Origin: Mixophyes australis | Lineage: Eukaryota > Chordata > Amphibia > Anura > Limnodynastidae | DNA: 64,000 nucleotides | Direction: 5' to 3' | Assembly: GCA_036250195.1 (NCBI GenBank) | Contig: JAVHZZ010000011.1 | Coordinates: 50,785,311 to 50,849,310 of the forward strand | In this document: positions 1-12,134 of the stretch, piece after piece | Layout of the letters: the number at the start of each line of letters is the position of its first letter | Position numbering within the stretch: the stretch's first letter is position 1 | Program-made: the position numbers and the translations under genes | Notes under the pieces: model-generated | What the model saw: the letters and a program-made list of their open reading frames with translations, nothing else | Databases searched by the model: none | Told to the model about the DNA's origin: nothing

Positions 1-130
1 GACATCCGAGTCTCTCGAGATCCGACGTGAGACTTGGATGTCATAGCCTCGGTTTGGCTCCGTTTGGCGCCCGGCAGTTCCCGAACAGTGCTCGGATCCC
101 GTCGGATCCGCACTGTTCGGGTGGGCTCGG
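1..130. repeat. GC-rich palindromic repeat fragment at window edge
   Basis: Two nested inverted repeats are visible. Bases 1-13 pair with 30-42 (12 of 13 positions), and bases 81-120 form a near-perfect palindrome with arms CCGAACAGTG and CACTGTTCGG around two GGATCC sites. The block is much more GC-rich than the AT-rich DNA after base 160. It looks like the end of a transposable element cut by the window edge. The family is not identified. Confidence 0.5.
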
Positions 131-1297
131 ATTTCGGAAATCAGCCCAGTAGGAGCTAATTAGGTTGAGGAGACAAGTTTAAGATATGCAGATCCTAGGC
201 ATCCATTGTTTTGATCATGTATTCCACTTCCTAATTGACTTCCTTTCAATAGGTATTGTAAACACAAAAGAACCACTAGTTTTCATTAGAAAGCCAAATG
301 CCTAGGTGAGAATCTTGGAGACCCAGGTAAAACCTGAAGGCTCTTTATGCAGGTATTTAGAACATATTTTTGGAAATCCATGTGCCACTGCGTACTGAGG
401 GGCAAAAACCATACAAAGGTTTTAAAACATAGATACCAACTATACAAGGAGCCGTAGTCACATGTATTTCAGGATGAGATCTGATATTGTTGTAATCCCA
501 TCATATTTGGTATTTAAATGTACGGGAAGTTATGACTGGTTTATTGAAGGGGAAGTTATGTATCTGGGATATATCTGAGAAAAGTTAGCAAAGTTAAAAA
601 CTTTAGGAATCGTTTTGAACAAATCGTAGGTGACACCCAGGGGACATTTCTGTCAGTCTTTTGGGAAAATCAATCAACATTGATAAGCTATCTATCTTCC
701 TAGCCAATTTCCCATGGCACAGATTATGCAACTCATGTAAATTATACTCCGAATGTAACTTTATTTTAAACTGCTTTGCTTGTGTATGTTATGTCAATTG
801 TTTATTAATTATTTTTTTTACATATATCTGTATGCCATGTACCTTTGTATATTAAATCTATAAATTTAGTAAGTGGTGTCCTTGATACTCAACGAGTTCA
901 TTAGCCTGTTAAGAAGAAAATAGCTCAACCAAATTAACCCTTTGAATGTCAGGGAGTGATTTGTTGATACATTTGACTAACAAGCCTAGTGTGTGCATGC
1001 ATTTACATCTGTGTAACATTCTGGAGATGTGAAGAGTTAACCCTTTGTTTGCTGGTGTGTTCCTTGCTAGCCTGTGGGTAGCCCGAAGCCTTGTGTGCCA
1101 GTGTGGGACAGTATACTGCGGTCCTATTGCCCGTATTCAATAGGTGGTGGCAAACCTGAAGTGTGTGTGGGGTGTGAGAGTGCGGTGTAGGGGAGATTCA
1201 GTAGGTCTGTAACCTGTGTGATAGGCAGAGAGAGACTGCGGGCTGGAATCATGTGTAACCTCATACAGCAAACACCCCAAAGTCACGAAAGCTGAAA
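131..1297. other. Gene-free AT-rich stretch
   Basis: I see no coding potential beyond short chance reading frames, no RNA gene and no clear terminal repeats. The sequence becomes G/T-rich around 1040-1260 just before the LINE remnant begins and may be part of an older repeat. Confidence 0.4.
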
Positions 1298-3911
1298 GTG
1301 TGTTCGGGACACTTGCCCTCAGCTCTCAGAAGGCCTCTAAAGCACCAGGCCCAGACGGACTCACTATGTCCTATTGCAAAAACATTTGCCCCCACACTGC
1401 TCCTGAAATTCACTCACCTATTTAACTTGATACTACACAGCGATACCTTTCACTCTGACACCACCTCCTCCACAATTAAAGTTATTCCTAAACCGGACAA
1501 GGATCAAACTGCCTGCGCTATCTACCACCCAATTTCCCTCCTCAATACTGATATCAAACTCTTCACTAAAATCCTAGCTAACAGAATGAATGAGCTTTTT
1601 GATCCTGACCAGGTGGGCTTTATTCCTAATAGACAAGCACTAGACAATACCTAATAGACAAGCACTAGACAATACTCGCAGGGTAATTGACTTAGTGCAC
1701 CACATTAATGTGAATAAACTTTTCCTTACTTCTACTAGCCTTGGACGTGGAAAAGACATTCGACAAGGTCTCTTGGCCCTTCATGTTCTCCACACTGAAG
1801 GCATTCAGTTTTCCAGGCCATTTTATGAAGGCTGTCACTGTCCTCTATACAAATCCCACCTCTCGGGTTATGACCAATGACCAGGTCTCCAGTCACATTC
1901 AACTACACAACAGTATAAGACAGGGCTGCCCTCTATCACCACTGTTGTTCTCCTTGTGCATTGTGCAGCTAGAATGCGCCTCAACGATGACATAACTGGT
2001 ATCTCCCCGGGCCCTAACCACTACAAATATCCCTCTTTGCAAATTACGTCTTACTTACACTAACAAACTCGGTCGTTTCTCTATCGAACCTAATGCTAGA
2101 ACTATCACACTTTGGGAAATTGTCTGGATATAAAATTAATGACACTAAATCTGAAGCCTTAACACTTCATATCCCCAGTCTCACCCGAGAAGCTCTTCAA
2201 ATATCCTACACTTTCCAGTGGCGCCCTCACTCCATGAAATATCTCGGGGTGAATATCACCAAACACTACTCAGGGCTGTACAGATCGAACTATCTGCCCT
2301 TATTAACAAGTATTCAACAAGACTTATCCAAATGGGAACCCATGTACATCTCCTGGGTAGGAAAAATACAAGCGGTCAAAATGAACATCCTCCCACGCCT
2401 TCTATACTTTTTCCAGACACTACCAATCCCAATCCCTCAAAGGACACTGATAAAACTTCAATCTGCCTGCAATCGCTTTATTTGCCGGCGGCAGGAAACC
2501 CAGGTCGAAGAAGTCACTACTTTCAAATCCCAAGGAGGCGGGAGGCATGGGATTCCGGTTACTACGCTAATACTACCTGGCCACACAACTTAGCCACATC
2601 AGCTCATGGCACCTCAACCCTGGACTCCTTCACATTAATAACATGGGACCTGGCTAACAAACACCACACGTTAGCGCCCTACCTATCTCCCCTGACGCCC
2701 ATTTGGACTCATCCATTGTTTCCGCCATGTGAGTCAGATGCAGCCTCCCACTGGTGGAGATCGCACAAGATTGACCACTTACTACACATTTTGGGGGAAA
2801 CAGTCCCTACATCATATGAAGAAATTCGGATAAAATGCCACCCTCCCCCGCCACACAATACCAATTCATACAAATGCAAAATTTTATACAATCCTGATCC
2901 CGAATATTTTCCCCCTTTGAACCAAACTGCTTATACTCTGCTGGACACAGAGGCAATGTTTTAATTTTGTTTTGAATGCTCACCGCAACTTTCTACCAAA
3001 TACACGAAGCAGCGTGGTAACACGACCTCGGGATCTCACTGGACAGCGAGGTGTGGTCCATCATCCGAGCACTTACGGCTAATGTCTCCATTAATGCAGG
3101 TGTACAGGAAAATTGTTACAAAATATATACACATTGGTACTTGGTTACAGTAAAACTTTATCGTACGTGCCCATCAGTATCTGACCGATGTTGGCGTCTC
3201 TGTGGAGCACAGGGAATTTTCTTGTACATTTGGTGGGAATGTCCTATTATACAGACCTTTTGGGATCTTACCCTAACTTTAGCTCGCCAGGCAACTGGTA
3301 TTAAAGTTCCCAAAATACCTGTATAGATACTACTTAACCAACTAATCACTGGGATCGAAAAGGCCACCAACTGGTTAATAGCACATATATGTCAGGTGTC
3401 CAATCTGCTCATTGCATGTGCATGGAAGCAACCCACACCACCCTCGAAAACAGGACTTCTTAATCGTATTTGGTTTGTTTCCTCCATTGAATATATCACT
3501 GTCCTTCTGAATGATTGTGTCTAAATTCCGTGAGGTGTGGACACCGTGGTTCAACACACATCATGCTCCAGTACCTGGGATTACCTGAGTGAAAAGCTCA
3601 TCCAATACACCCTTCCCCTTACCCTACCCCGGGTATATCCCCTCCCTACTCCCCTACCCCCTTCACTCCCCCCTTCCCGTAAAATATATAATCACCGCTC
3701 CATCCTAATTGTTTGATTTACCTTCTGTACATTAGTCAGTCCTCTTCTTTTCTTTGTTATTCCCACTTGTTCACCACATTGCTGTAGTAAGTTACCCTTA
3801 GTTGCCTACTTGAATTTTTGTACCATGTGCAACAGGCTGTTGAAGTGAAAGTATGTTTGTAAACTCATGTAAACTGTTATTGCGTATTCAAAATAAATAG
3901 TTAAAAAAATA
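1298..3911 (+). pseudogene. 5'-truncated Tx1/L1-type LINE, broken ORF2
   Basis: This is a dead non-LTR retrotransposon. The visible ORF2 pieces, scattered over all three + frames, are a reverse-transcriptase start (APGPDGLT, then IPKPDKDQ and YHPISLLN), the motif DVEKTFDKVSWPF, RQGCPLSPLLF, then SGYKINDTKSEAL and KYLGVN. A C-terminal segment follows at about 3150-3330 with the typical CWRLCG and IWWECP residues. These motifs are characteristic of the L1/Tx1 clade. A 24-bp tandem duplication (about 1631-1676) disrupts the RT frame, and the catalytic box region is poorly preserved. The 3' UTR carries a pyrimidine-rich tract (about 3598-3690), and the element ends in an A-rich/(AT)n tail near 3890-3925. 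No ORF1 or endonuclease is present, so it is 5' truncated. I could not define a target-site duplication. Confidence 0.85.
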
Positions 3912-4689
3912 TATATATATATTAATTCAAATAATGATGTACCATAGTAATGATTTTTAAAAACACCCAAGACACTTCCTTGAATGTTTTCATTATAAGG
4001 GAAGTGTGTCCATTAGACTTAACAAAGGTAAAATCACGTGTTTGAGTGATGGGGTGTTTAACCAGTAATAGCCTAGTTTAGTTTATTATCCAATAAGACT
4101 CGGGAGGGGAGTCGTTTAGGTTTATATAGGTTTTGGTGTTCAGCAGAGCTGTCTCTCTGCTTCTGGATTTCACACTGAGGAGTCAGGCTGAGTAGAGCTC
4201 TATTGCTTTGTGATATTTTGTTATTATACAGTTTACTTCTCCACTTATTTGTTGTATTTTTCTTTGGTGTATCCCCCCTGTCTCTCCTCTTTCTTTCTCT
4301 GTCCTTTCCTTCTCCTTCTCCCCGTTTCTCCCCTCTCCCCTCTCCCTTTTCCCCATTCTCTCACCCCTGCCCCCCCCTTCCCTCCATCTTATGCTCTGGT
4401 CGGCTGCGGGGCTCCGTGGCTGGATTCTTTTTTTGTTTCCCCTTACCTTGTCGTGTCCACAGGCATGTCTAGACATAGCCGTGTGTGCAGCGCGCCGGCT
4501 AGGTTTCGGGAGGCGGGGCTTGGCACAGGGTCACTCCCGTACTCTCCTTCACAGTGCATAGCGGGGGAGCAAGCTCTAGCGGGGTGTACGCCAGGGGGAC
4601 TCGCATTGTCTCTCCTCCATCTGGGTCCCAGGTCAAGGGTTCCACTAAGGTGTGCCCCACTATTAGCAGGGTACAGGGGTCTTCCTCCC
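3912..4689. other. Gene-free region with pyrimidine-rich tract and GC-rich block
   Basis: After an (AT)n tract the sequence is unique-looking until a TATA-like stretch near 4120. This is followed by a long C/T-rich tract (about 4258-4400) and a GC-rich block (4440-4690). The reading frames in the tract are compositional. The GC-rich block abuts the truncated gypsy RNase H sequence and could be LTR or unrelated repeat. I cannot assign it. Confidence 0.35.
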
Positions 4690-6900
4690 CTTACACCAAC
4701 ATCAAAAGCATCCACTTTAACTATAAAAGGGAGCTTTGCATCTGGATGTTTAAGGATTGGAGCGGAAACAAAGGTTTTTTTGAGAGTCTCAAATGCTTTA
4801 ACAGCTTCTGATGGCCATACCACTGGATCTTCTCCTTTCTTAATCAATTGAGTGATAGGTGCCAGAAATACTGACAAATTGCGAATGAATCTCCTGTAAT
4901 AATTGGCAAACCTGAGAAACCTTTGGATGTATTTTAGGTTACTAGAAAGACTCCAATCAATGATGGCTTGGGCTTTGGCTGGATCCAAAGTAAATTCGTT
5001 GGCAGAAATGAAATACCCCTAGAATGCCACAGTGGAGACTTCAAACTCCTATTTCTCCAACTTGGCAAATAGATGATTCTCTCTAAGTTTCTGTAGTACC
5101 AAACGGACTTGTTCACAGTGTTGAGACAAAGATATGGAGTAGATCAAGATGTCATCCAGATACACTATGACGAATTTACTCAGATATTCACGTAGTACAT
5201 CATTGATCAAGTCCTGCAACACGGCTGGTGCATTAGAAAGACCAAACGGCATAACACAATACTCGTAATGTCTGGAATGAGCATTTAAAAACGGTCTTCT
5301 GTTTATCACCCCTCTGAATGCTTTTCAAATTATTTGCTCTGCGTAAATCTATCTGAGAAAATACTGAAGCACCGCTTAACTGATCGAGCAACTGAGAAAT
5401 CAGTGGCAGAGGATATTTCTTTTTAATGGTATTCTGATTCAGACATCTCTAATCAATGTAAGGTCATAAATCTCCATCTTTCTTTTTGACAAAGAAAAAT
5501 TTGGCACCAAGGGGTGATCGAGAAGGTCTAATGAACCCTTTTTTCAGGTTCTCAGAAATATAGTTCTCCATGGCTTTGATCTCCTCCATGGAAAGAGAAT
5601 ATACACGAGTCTTAGGAAATTTACATCCAGGCTGAATATCAATAGTGCAGTCTTACGGGCGATGTGGTGGTAGTGTATCTACAGATTGTGTGGAGAAAAC
5701 ATCAGCAAAATCTTGATTTTGCAGCTATAGTGTAAGACCTGGTTTGACCGAAGCCGTAACCAGCATTAACAGGCGTTGCTAAGCATGTCCCCTGGCAGTC
5801 TTTCCCTCATGCCACCAATTCTCCTGTGAACCAATCAAGGACTAGATTGTGCTTGATAAACCATAGGTACCCCAGAACCATAGGATATGTTGGTGATTGA
5901 GTAAGATAAAATGATAGGGATTCTTTATGGTGTGCACCCACTGTCAGGGTAACAGTGCTGGTACTCTCTAGCACGCTTCCGCCCAAAAGTAGGTGCCCAT
6001 CCAAACCTCAGACAGGTACTGAAACTTCTAATGGGTGGTAGGAACAGTAAACTTCCGTGTCAGAGATATATCTAGAAAATTTTCAGCGGCTCCGCTGTCC
6101 ACGAAAGCTAGGACATCAATACTCCCAGAGGCCAGGAAACCCTGTGCAGGTAACTGGAGGGAGTTTTTGTTCTGTAAAAGGTAAAAGCCTAGATTACATT
6201 TCCTTGTAAACCATGTCCTAGCTGAGTTAGAGATATAGAAAAAGTTGTGCAGATGAGATTGCTTTTCCAGTCTTCTTTCATTTATTTGCAGATCAATGCG
6301 AATTGCCAAGCACATAAAGAACTCCAATGAATCAGGAGCTGGATATTGCACCAATATGTCCTTTATTAGTTCAGAGAGACCTAAACGAACTGACTACAGA
6401 GAGCTGGTCATTTAAATCACAATCTGAGGCCCATCTGCAGAATTCTGAACAGTATTCTTTGGCAGAACAACGTCCCTGTTTCAAAGATCTAAGTTTAGAC
6501 TCTGCAGAAGAGACTTTATTAGGATCGTCATACAGGAGGCCCAGGGCTTGAAAAAAGGAATCTACAGATAACAATTCTGGACTGTCAGGGCACAATCCAC
6601 ATGCCCAGATTTGTGGATCTCCTTGAAACAATGAGATAACAATACCCACTCGCTGCTGTTCAAAACCGGATGACTGAGAACGTAGTTTGAAATATAATTT
6701 GCAACTTCCCTTGTGGAAATCCCTTCAGTTGCCAGAAAATCTGTCTGGAAGATGAAGTGTGAGTTCTTCAACCTCAATTTCCTGCAAAGAGGTAGTCTTT
6801 GAGGCTTGTTCATGAACAGACAATCTGATAGAAAAGTCTTGAACAATCTGATATTGAGCCTGTAGTTGATTAGCCAGAACTTCTGCAATGGATAGCGCAT
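4690..6900 (-). pseudogene. Decayed gypsy-type (Ty3/Metaviridae) LTR retrotransposon, gag to RNase H
   Basis: Read on the minus strand from 6900 downward, the pieces are as follows. Gag-like sequence is at 6649-6371 (…LYDDPNKVSSAESKLRSLKQG). An aspartic protease segment at about 6150-6030 has VDSGAAENF, with the usual DSGA core. Protease/linker sequence lies at 6004-5807. Reverse transcriptase runs to 5049 with MPFGLSNAP and the YLDD catalytic box. The RT thumb and RNase H start at 4988-4690 show FLRFANYYRRFI and the residues PFIVKVDAFDVGV, where the family normally continues with the RNase H active site. The sequence switches abruptly there, so RNase H and integrase are deleted. Frameshifts and stops break every domain. 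Order and motifs are those of vertebrate gypsy elements. The element is old and inactive. Confidence 0.85.
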
Positions 6901-6940
6901 TGGACTTCTAATTCAAAAGTTGTGGGTTTGTGTCCCACCA
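6885..6940 (+). other. tRNA-Arg(UCU)-like segment at gypsy leader
   Basis: The stretch contains a D-arm-like start (GCAATGGATAGCGCA), an anticodon arm TTGGA-CTTCTAA-TTCAA with anticodon TCT, and a T-arm GTGGG-TTTGTGT-CCCAC. I recognise it as tRNA-Arg(UCU)-like without an intron. Both acceptor strands are missing, so it cannot be a functional tRNA. It lies exactly where the minus-strand gypsy element should have its primer-binding region, next to the presumed LTR. It may be captured primer tRNA sequence, or a tRNA-derived SINE fragment. Confidence 0.6.
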
Positions 6941-6941
6941 C

Positions 6942-7831
6942 TGTAGGTGAAGACCTCTACATCCTGTTCTGCAAGCTTATGATAATCAGACGTTAGTTGT
7001 AACATTCAGTCGTTAGCTGTAACATTATAACGGGCCAAGGTTCATTGAAACTGACAGGTATTTAAAGAAGGAGTAGCCAATCAGGGCAGGTGTCAGATTG
7101 AGTTGCAGGTGAGAGGAGTATAAGTGATCACACCCATGCTGAAAACAACACTGCAGCAGACAGAATGAAAACAGCAATTACCTGCTGTTCCTACCATTAA
7201 TGTTAGGGCTAACGGCTGAATGTTACTGCTAATGGCTGATTATCATAAGCATGCAGAACAGGGTGTAGAGGTCTTCACCTATGGCAGCCGCCTTTCCCAT
7301 AGAGCTCGTTGCGCTCACAGGTACTCAGATGCACCCAGGTCTTAAACTCAGTGTAGTGCAAGCTTATGAATATCAGCGCAGCGAGGTATAGGAGGTGATG
7401 ACAGGAGATAACTATGGTCAGGAACAAGATGGGGTCCGAGCACAGAAGCAGGCAACGAGGTAAGGTTCAGGCAACGGTCAGGGCCCACAGAAAGCTAGAA
7501 TATCCGAGTCACAAGCAAAAGGTCAGGGCCACCAGCAGTAAAACACAGTCCAGGAAACAAGGTCATACACAGAATATCAATCCAGGAATCAGCACACTAC
7601 ACAGGAGCAGGTAAGCAACTAGGAACTGAACGCTATAACCGGCAAAGGTTCAATGAAACTGACAGGTATTTAAAGACAGAGGTGCCAATCAGGGCAGGTG
7701 TCAGATTGAGCTGTGAGAGGAGTTCAAGTGATCACACCCAGGCTGAAAGCAACACTGCAGCAGACAGAATGAAAACAGTAATTACCTGCTGTTCCTAGCA
7801 CAGTGACTAGACATATACATAATTGTCACAT
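6942..7831 (-). repeat. Probable LTR and associated repeats of the gypsy element
   Basis: The block starts TGTAGGTG and ends GTCACA on the + strand, which would suit an LTR of about 890 bp in minus orientation beside the gag remnant. It is complex inside. Bases 6944-7025 form an imperfect inverted repeat with 7200-7287, and about 165 bp (7026-7193) are repeated directly at 7634-7797. This suggests one LTR disrupted by a second partial copy. The LTR assignment is inference because no matching LTR is recognisable at the other end of the element. Confidence 0.45.
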
Positions 7832-8090
7832 TAAATATCTTATTTGCACTATTTCTGTAAATATGGCTTATTAATTCTACCTTCAAAAACAATCACACTT
7901 TGTTTCTGGGAAATCACTTTTGTCAGATTTCCTTGAAAATAATCTTCAATAAAGACATGCTTTATAGCCATTTTATATTTTATCAGCATTTTTGTACTAA
8001 CGTTAACACATACTGACACTTCCATAGTAAACAGAACAATTCTCACACTCCATAAACAGTAAAGAGTTATCTATGCTGTGTCACCTTCAA
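7832..8090. other. Short gene-free spacer between transposons
   Basis: AT-rich DNA without terminal repeats or coding signals. Its last bases include the left copy of the target-site duplication of the following LINE. Confidence 0.4.
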
Positions 8091-8104
8091 AATGTTGACA
8101 AACT
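8091..8104. repeat. Target-site duplication of LINE, left copy
   Basis: The 14 bases AATGTTGACAAACT recur exactly at 13842-13855, directly after the A-rich 3' tail of the LINE. They mark both ends of the insertion. Confidence 0.85.
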
Positions 8105-8879
8105 GGGGGTGGCCTGGCCAGCATATATGGTGGACGCTTCCTGATAGAGCTCCTCCATCCCTAATTAAAAACAGACCTTTCTCAGAGGCTTCCCCTTCAC
8201 CAATTCATATAGAAAAAGGCATAAACGGTCCTAGATCTGAGTGGGATCCCTTCATCTACTAGATAAACATGGTACACCCGCAGCTCTGGGAGTACTGACG
8301 CTGGATCATTTTCGTGCCACTTGTCCTGAGACAAAGGCTTGAACTGCTCCTCCTGCAGCGAGCCACTCAACTCCCTTCTGAGCTTTTCCTGACCACTGTC
8401 TTTGCACTTACCATATCACCTATCTATCATCATTTCCACACAAAGTGTGCTTATATTCTGGACTCTGCACCACCCCCCACTCTCTGGCGGCTCTTCCCAT
8501 TCTAGCACACAGGGAGTAGCTCCTTTCTCCACACCCACAGACGGAGATGTCTGGACTTCTACTTGAACATTGCTATGCTCTAATGTGAGCCATGACATGG
8601 ACTAAGTTGTGATGCCCCACATAGCCCTTGGGTCGGGGTTCTCATCTGGATTGTCATGACTCTACATTTTCTTCTAACCTAAACACAGAAACCTCCACAA
8701 CAGCACGTCCTGTTTGATCTATTTGTGGCCTCTTCCTTGAGCGTACTATGCCTGAAGGGGACAGGAAGGCCGGGGGATCGAATCTCCCTTAGAGCCTTAA
8801 GAAATTTGCCTATACAGAAGCAAAGACACCAAGCACTTCCACTCCACACCGCATAGTTCATTCTGATTCTGATGATTCG

Positions 8880-9540
8880 CCACTGGCTTACAAATATTTA
8901 CAATCATTAATCCGTAAGGTCAAGGAGACAAGGAAATCGGTACAGGCGATCCAAACAGAAGTGCAAAAAGCAATTGGCTCACTGAAGACTGAATTGCAGG
9001 ACCTTGGGAACAGGATGGAACACCTTGACACTAAAATGGATGAAGTTGTCTCCTCTCACTGGGACACAGTGGCTGACCTCCAGCGACTACAGCAAGACAT
9101 GCTTCATCTGTAGGAACAACAAGAAGACCAAAAGAACAGGGCCTGAAATAATAACTTGCGCATCAGAGCGATCATAGAGAAGGTTGATCAAGCCCTCCTT
9201 GATTACTACCTGAGAAGACTCTTTGCCTGTCTAGCTCCTGCTAATCTAGAGGATCAGTTCCTCTTGGACAGAGCCCAGAGCCCTTCATCGTCACCCTCAG
9301 GAATCCTCGGGATGTCATCCTCCTTTGTCACTATGATACTACTAAGGAGGCGATCATGCGGGAATCTGGTAAGACTGACTCAATCTCATTCAAGGAGGCC
9401 ACCCCGCTCACCCTCCTCAAGAGGCGTGAATTGAAATCAGTGACATGTATCCTCAGGGACCATAACATCCGTTATCGCTGGGGCTTTCTGTTCTCTCTTC
9501 TCCTCTGGCATCATAACCGTCTTCACTCTGCTTGTACAAT
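8880..9540 (+). pseudogene. LINE ORF1 remnant
   Basis: Part of the 8105-13841 LINE. Translated pieces match the layout of L1-type ORF1 proteins, which are RNA-binding chaperones of the retrotransposon particle: a heptad-like coiled coil, then the RNA-recognition-like segment and the C-terminal domain. Several stops (for example near 9112 and 9145) and a frame change split it. Confidence 0.7.
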
Positions 9541-10406
9541 GGCAGAAGCAGTCTGACTCCTTGAGACATTGGGACTCCCAGACCCGGCCTTCCCTACCCA
9601 CCACCAACACAGGGACCGGGCTCAAGCTCTTTGGGATTCACCACCTCCGTCTGGAAGCTCCCAACTACCAAGTGGACAACTGTGACAAAAACCACTAAAC
9701 CACAGCCTCTGTTCTTGATATGTGCTTATTGTGTTCATATTCTCAAAAGCTCAAAAACTGCTTTACTTTATTTCCCATTTATCTACATGACAGACTCCTG
9801 GTTTTTGGTCCTTCTCATGTAGACTTAGAGGATTTGTGGGCCTTAGGTCCAGAATGTTGCTTTACCTTGTTGTTTACTAACTTTCTGTGTTTTTATTTCA
9901 TTGCTTTCTTACTGTTTTAGATACTCTGTTACTGCCCCATTTCTTTTTATTTGAATGGATATCTGGACCATGGTAGTAGCTGATCCATGCCCTGTATGAC
10001 ATTCCCCCTCCATCTGGTTCCCTTCTCAGCTTTTTTGACCATGGCCAGGAGGTGGTGTGGAAGTCCACCAACTGTGGTTGGGACTACCACACCTTTTCCT
10101 CTATCTCTGACCATGTCCTCATAATGGGTATACTGCCCTCGCCTGGACCTTCCCTGACATTGGCATTGCCCCTTACTTATCCTGGCCAGCATCACGGGCC
10201 AGATGTGCCCCCACATACTAGTTCTGTCCACTTCCCTGCTCCCCTTTTTTCCTCCTCGTCTCCCTTCCATTTTTCCTTACTTCAGGCACTTTTTGATATT
10301 CTTAGTCTTCATTGCAACATTACTGACTTTGTATTGTTGCTCTGTTTTCTTAAAGCACATCTGACCCTCACTCGAGGACCAGGGTTGGTCCTTTTTCCAC
10401 CTCCCG

Positions 10407-11970
10407 ATGGCTCTTAGGATCTTCTCCTTAAATGTTAAAGGTTTGAACAGCCCACAAAAATGTACAACACTTTATCTTACACTTAAACAACATAGGGCTG
10501 ATAGAGTCTTTCTTAAGGAGACACACTTTACTTGTCACTCACATCTGGAATTGAAGTCTAGACTGTACCCTTTTAGTTTCCATGCTTGTGATCCCCAGAC
10601 TGAAAAAATGGTGTGTTGCTACACTCTTTACCTCGCATGTGACATTTGAGCTGTTGACATGCCATTCTGACCCTGACGGTTGTTTTCTAATTCTGGTGGG
10701 AAAGCTCAACAATACCCTATTTACTCTAGCACCAAATCAAAACCAACATTTGTGTTTCGCTGCCCTAGACTCCTTGCTCTCTCGGGTCTGCCAGGTAGAA
10801 AAGTCAATGCTGTCTTGAATGGAGATCCCTTCCCTAAATCAATGTTGGAAGCGCGTATTGTAGTCATTCATAAGGAGGGGAAGGACCCCAGTGACTGTGC
10901 AAGCTATCATCCCATCTCCCTCATTAATGTTGATGTTAAGTTATATGCAAAGATCCTGGCTACCCATTTGAATAGAGTTCTTCTGGGTCTGATCCATTAC
11001 AATCAGACAGGGTTCATCCTGGGTCACTATACGAGGGATAATACCCGTTGCGCGATAGACCTAGTCCAAATAATCAACCAGAGACGTCTCCCAGCCATGT
11101 TGCTCTCCCTGGACACCGAGAAGGCATTCGACCGGATTTCATGGGACTTTATGTTTCATGTTCTGAAAGTGTATGGCTTCTCTGCTGAATTTCTGACGGG
11201 GGGTATATATTTATAATTTCCCTACAGTTAGGGAAAATTCAGGGTCTCCCTCTTTGCTGATGATTTACTGCTCTCCATGACGAATCCCCAGGAATCTTTG
11301 CCCACCCTCCACAGACTCATGGATGAGTATGGCCTTCTGTCAGGTTATAAAATTAACTTTACCAAATCAGAGGCCCTGATCCTTCATGCCCCTCCTTCCC
11401 TTAGGACCAGCCTACAGGCTAATTTTGTCTTGCACTGACAGGCAAATAAGATCAAATATCTTGGAATCTACATCACCTCTTCCTATGATAAATTATATTG
11501 GGAACATTTCCACCCTTTTGACTAAAATTAAGCAGGATCGAGCAATATGGAGGAGCTATATCATATCGTGGCTGGGAAGAATCATCGCTGAACCTGATCC
11601 GTAAACTTCTATACCTTTTCCAGACTCTTCCGGTGAAAGTACCTGACTGTGTTTTGAGATTTGCACTTCACTTTTCTCAAATTTATATGGTGTGTCAAGC
11701 CCCTAGAATCTCTGTAGCAGTGCTCAAGAGGCCCAGGGTCGGTGGAGGTAGAGGCATATGTGTCTACATTCCCCATTCACCAAAGGGATGATATCCAGGA
11801 TTTATAATTGGCTGATAAAGACCACCCTCGACACACCAGGATGGCAAGAACGGGAATGGGAGAATGACTGGGGACCCCTCCCAGATGACTCTTGTTGGGA
11901 GGAGGTCAGGAAGGGAATTGCCAAGAGTTTGATCTCTGCATTAATCAAGGAAACGGTCTACAAATTATAC
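10407..11970 (+). pseudogene. LINE ORF2 remnant (endonuclease start and reverse transcriptase)
   Basis: The ATG at 10407 gives the canonical ORF2 beginning. Most of the endonuclease is deleted between about 10640 and 10780. The RT part is readable from about 10740 to 11610 with another deletion near 11210-11240. The catalytic box reads FADD at about 11252. The C-terminal part is interrupted at 11970 by the hAT-like insertion and resumes at about 13082-13480. Confidence 0.8.
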
Positions 11971-12134
11971 CAGTGGTTCCCAAACTTTTGCAGTTCGCGG
12001 CACCCTTAGAGTCTCCAAATTTTTTCAAGGCAACCCTCCAAAATAATTATTGAGCAGTCCTGTTTTAGAAGTAGTTGGGTCAACAAAATGTAAAAAGTAT
12101 TTAGGTCAGGACAGAAATACTTATTTAGTTGTAT

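Noticed and set aside
4203..4851. + strand frame of 213 codons, Ser/Pro/Phe-rich
   Set aside because: It reads through a C/T-rich tract and then antisense through the gypsy pol remnant. No homology and no gene context.
6885..6940. Functional tRNA gene
   Set aside because: Both acceptor strands are missing, so the cloverleaf cannot close.
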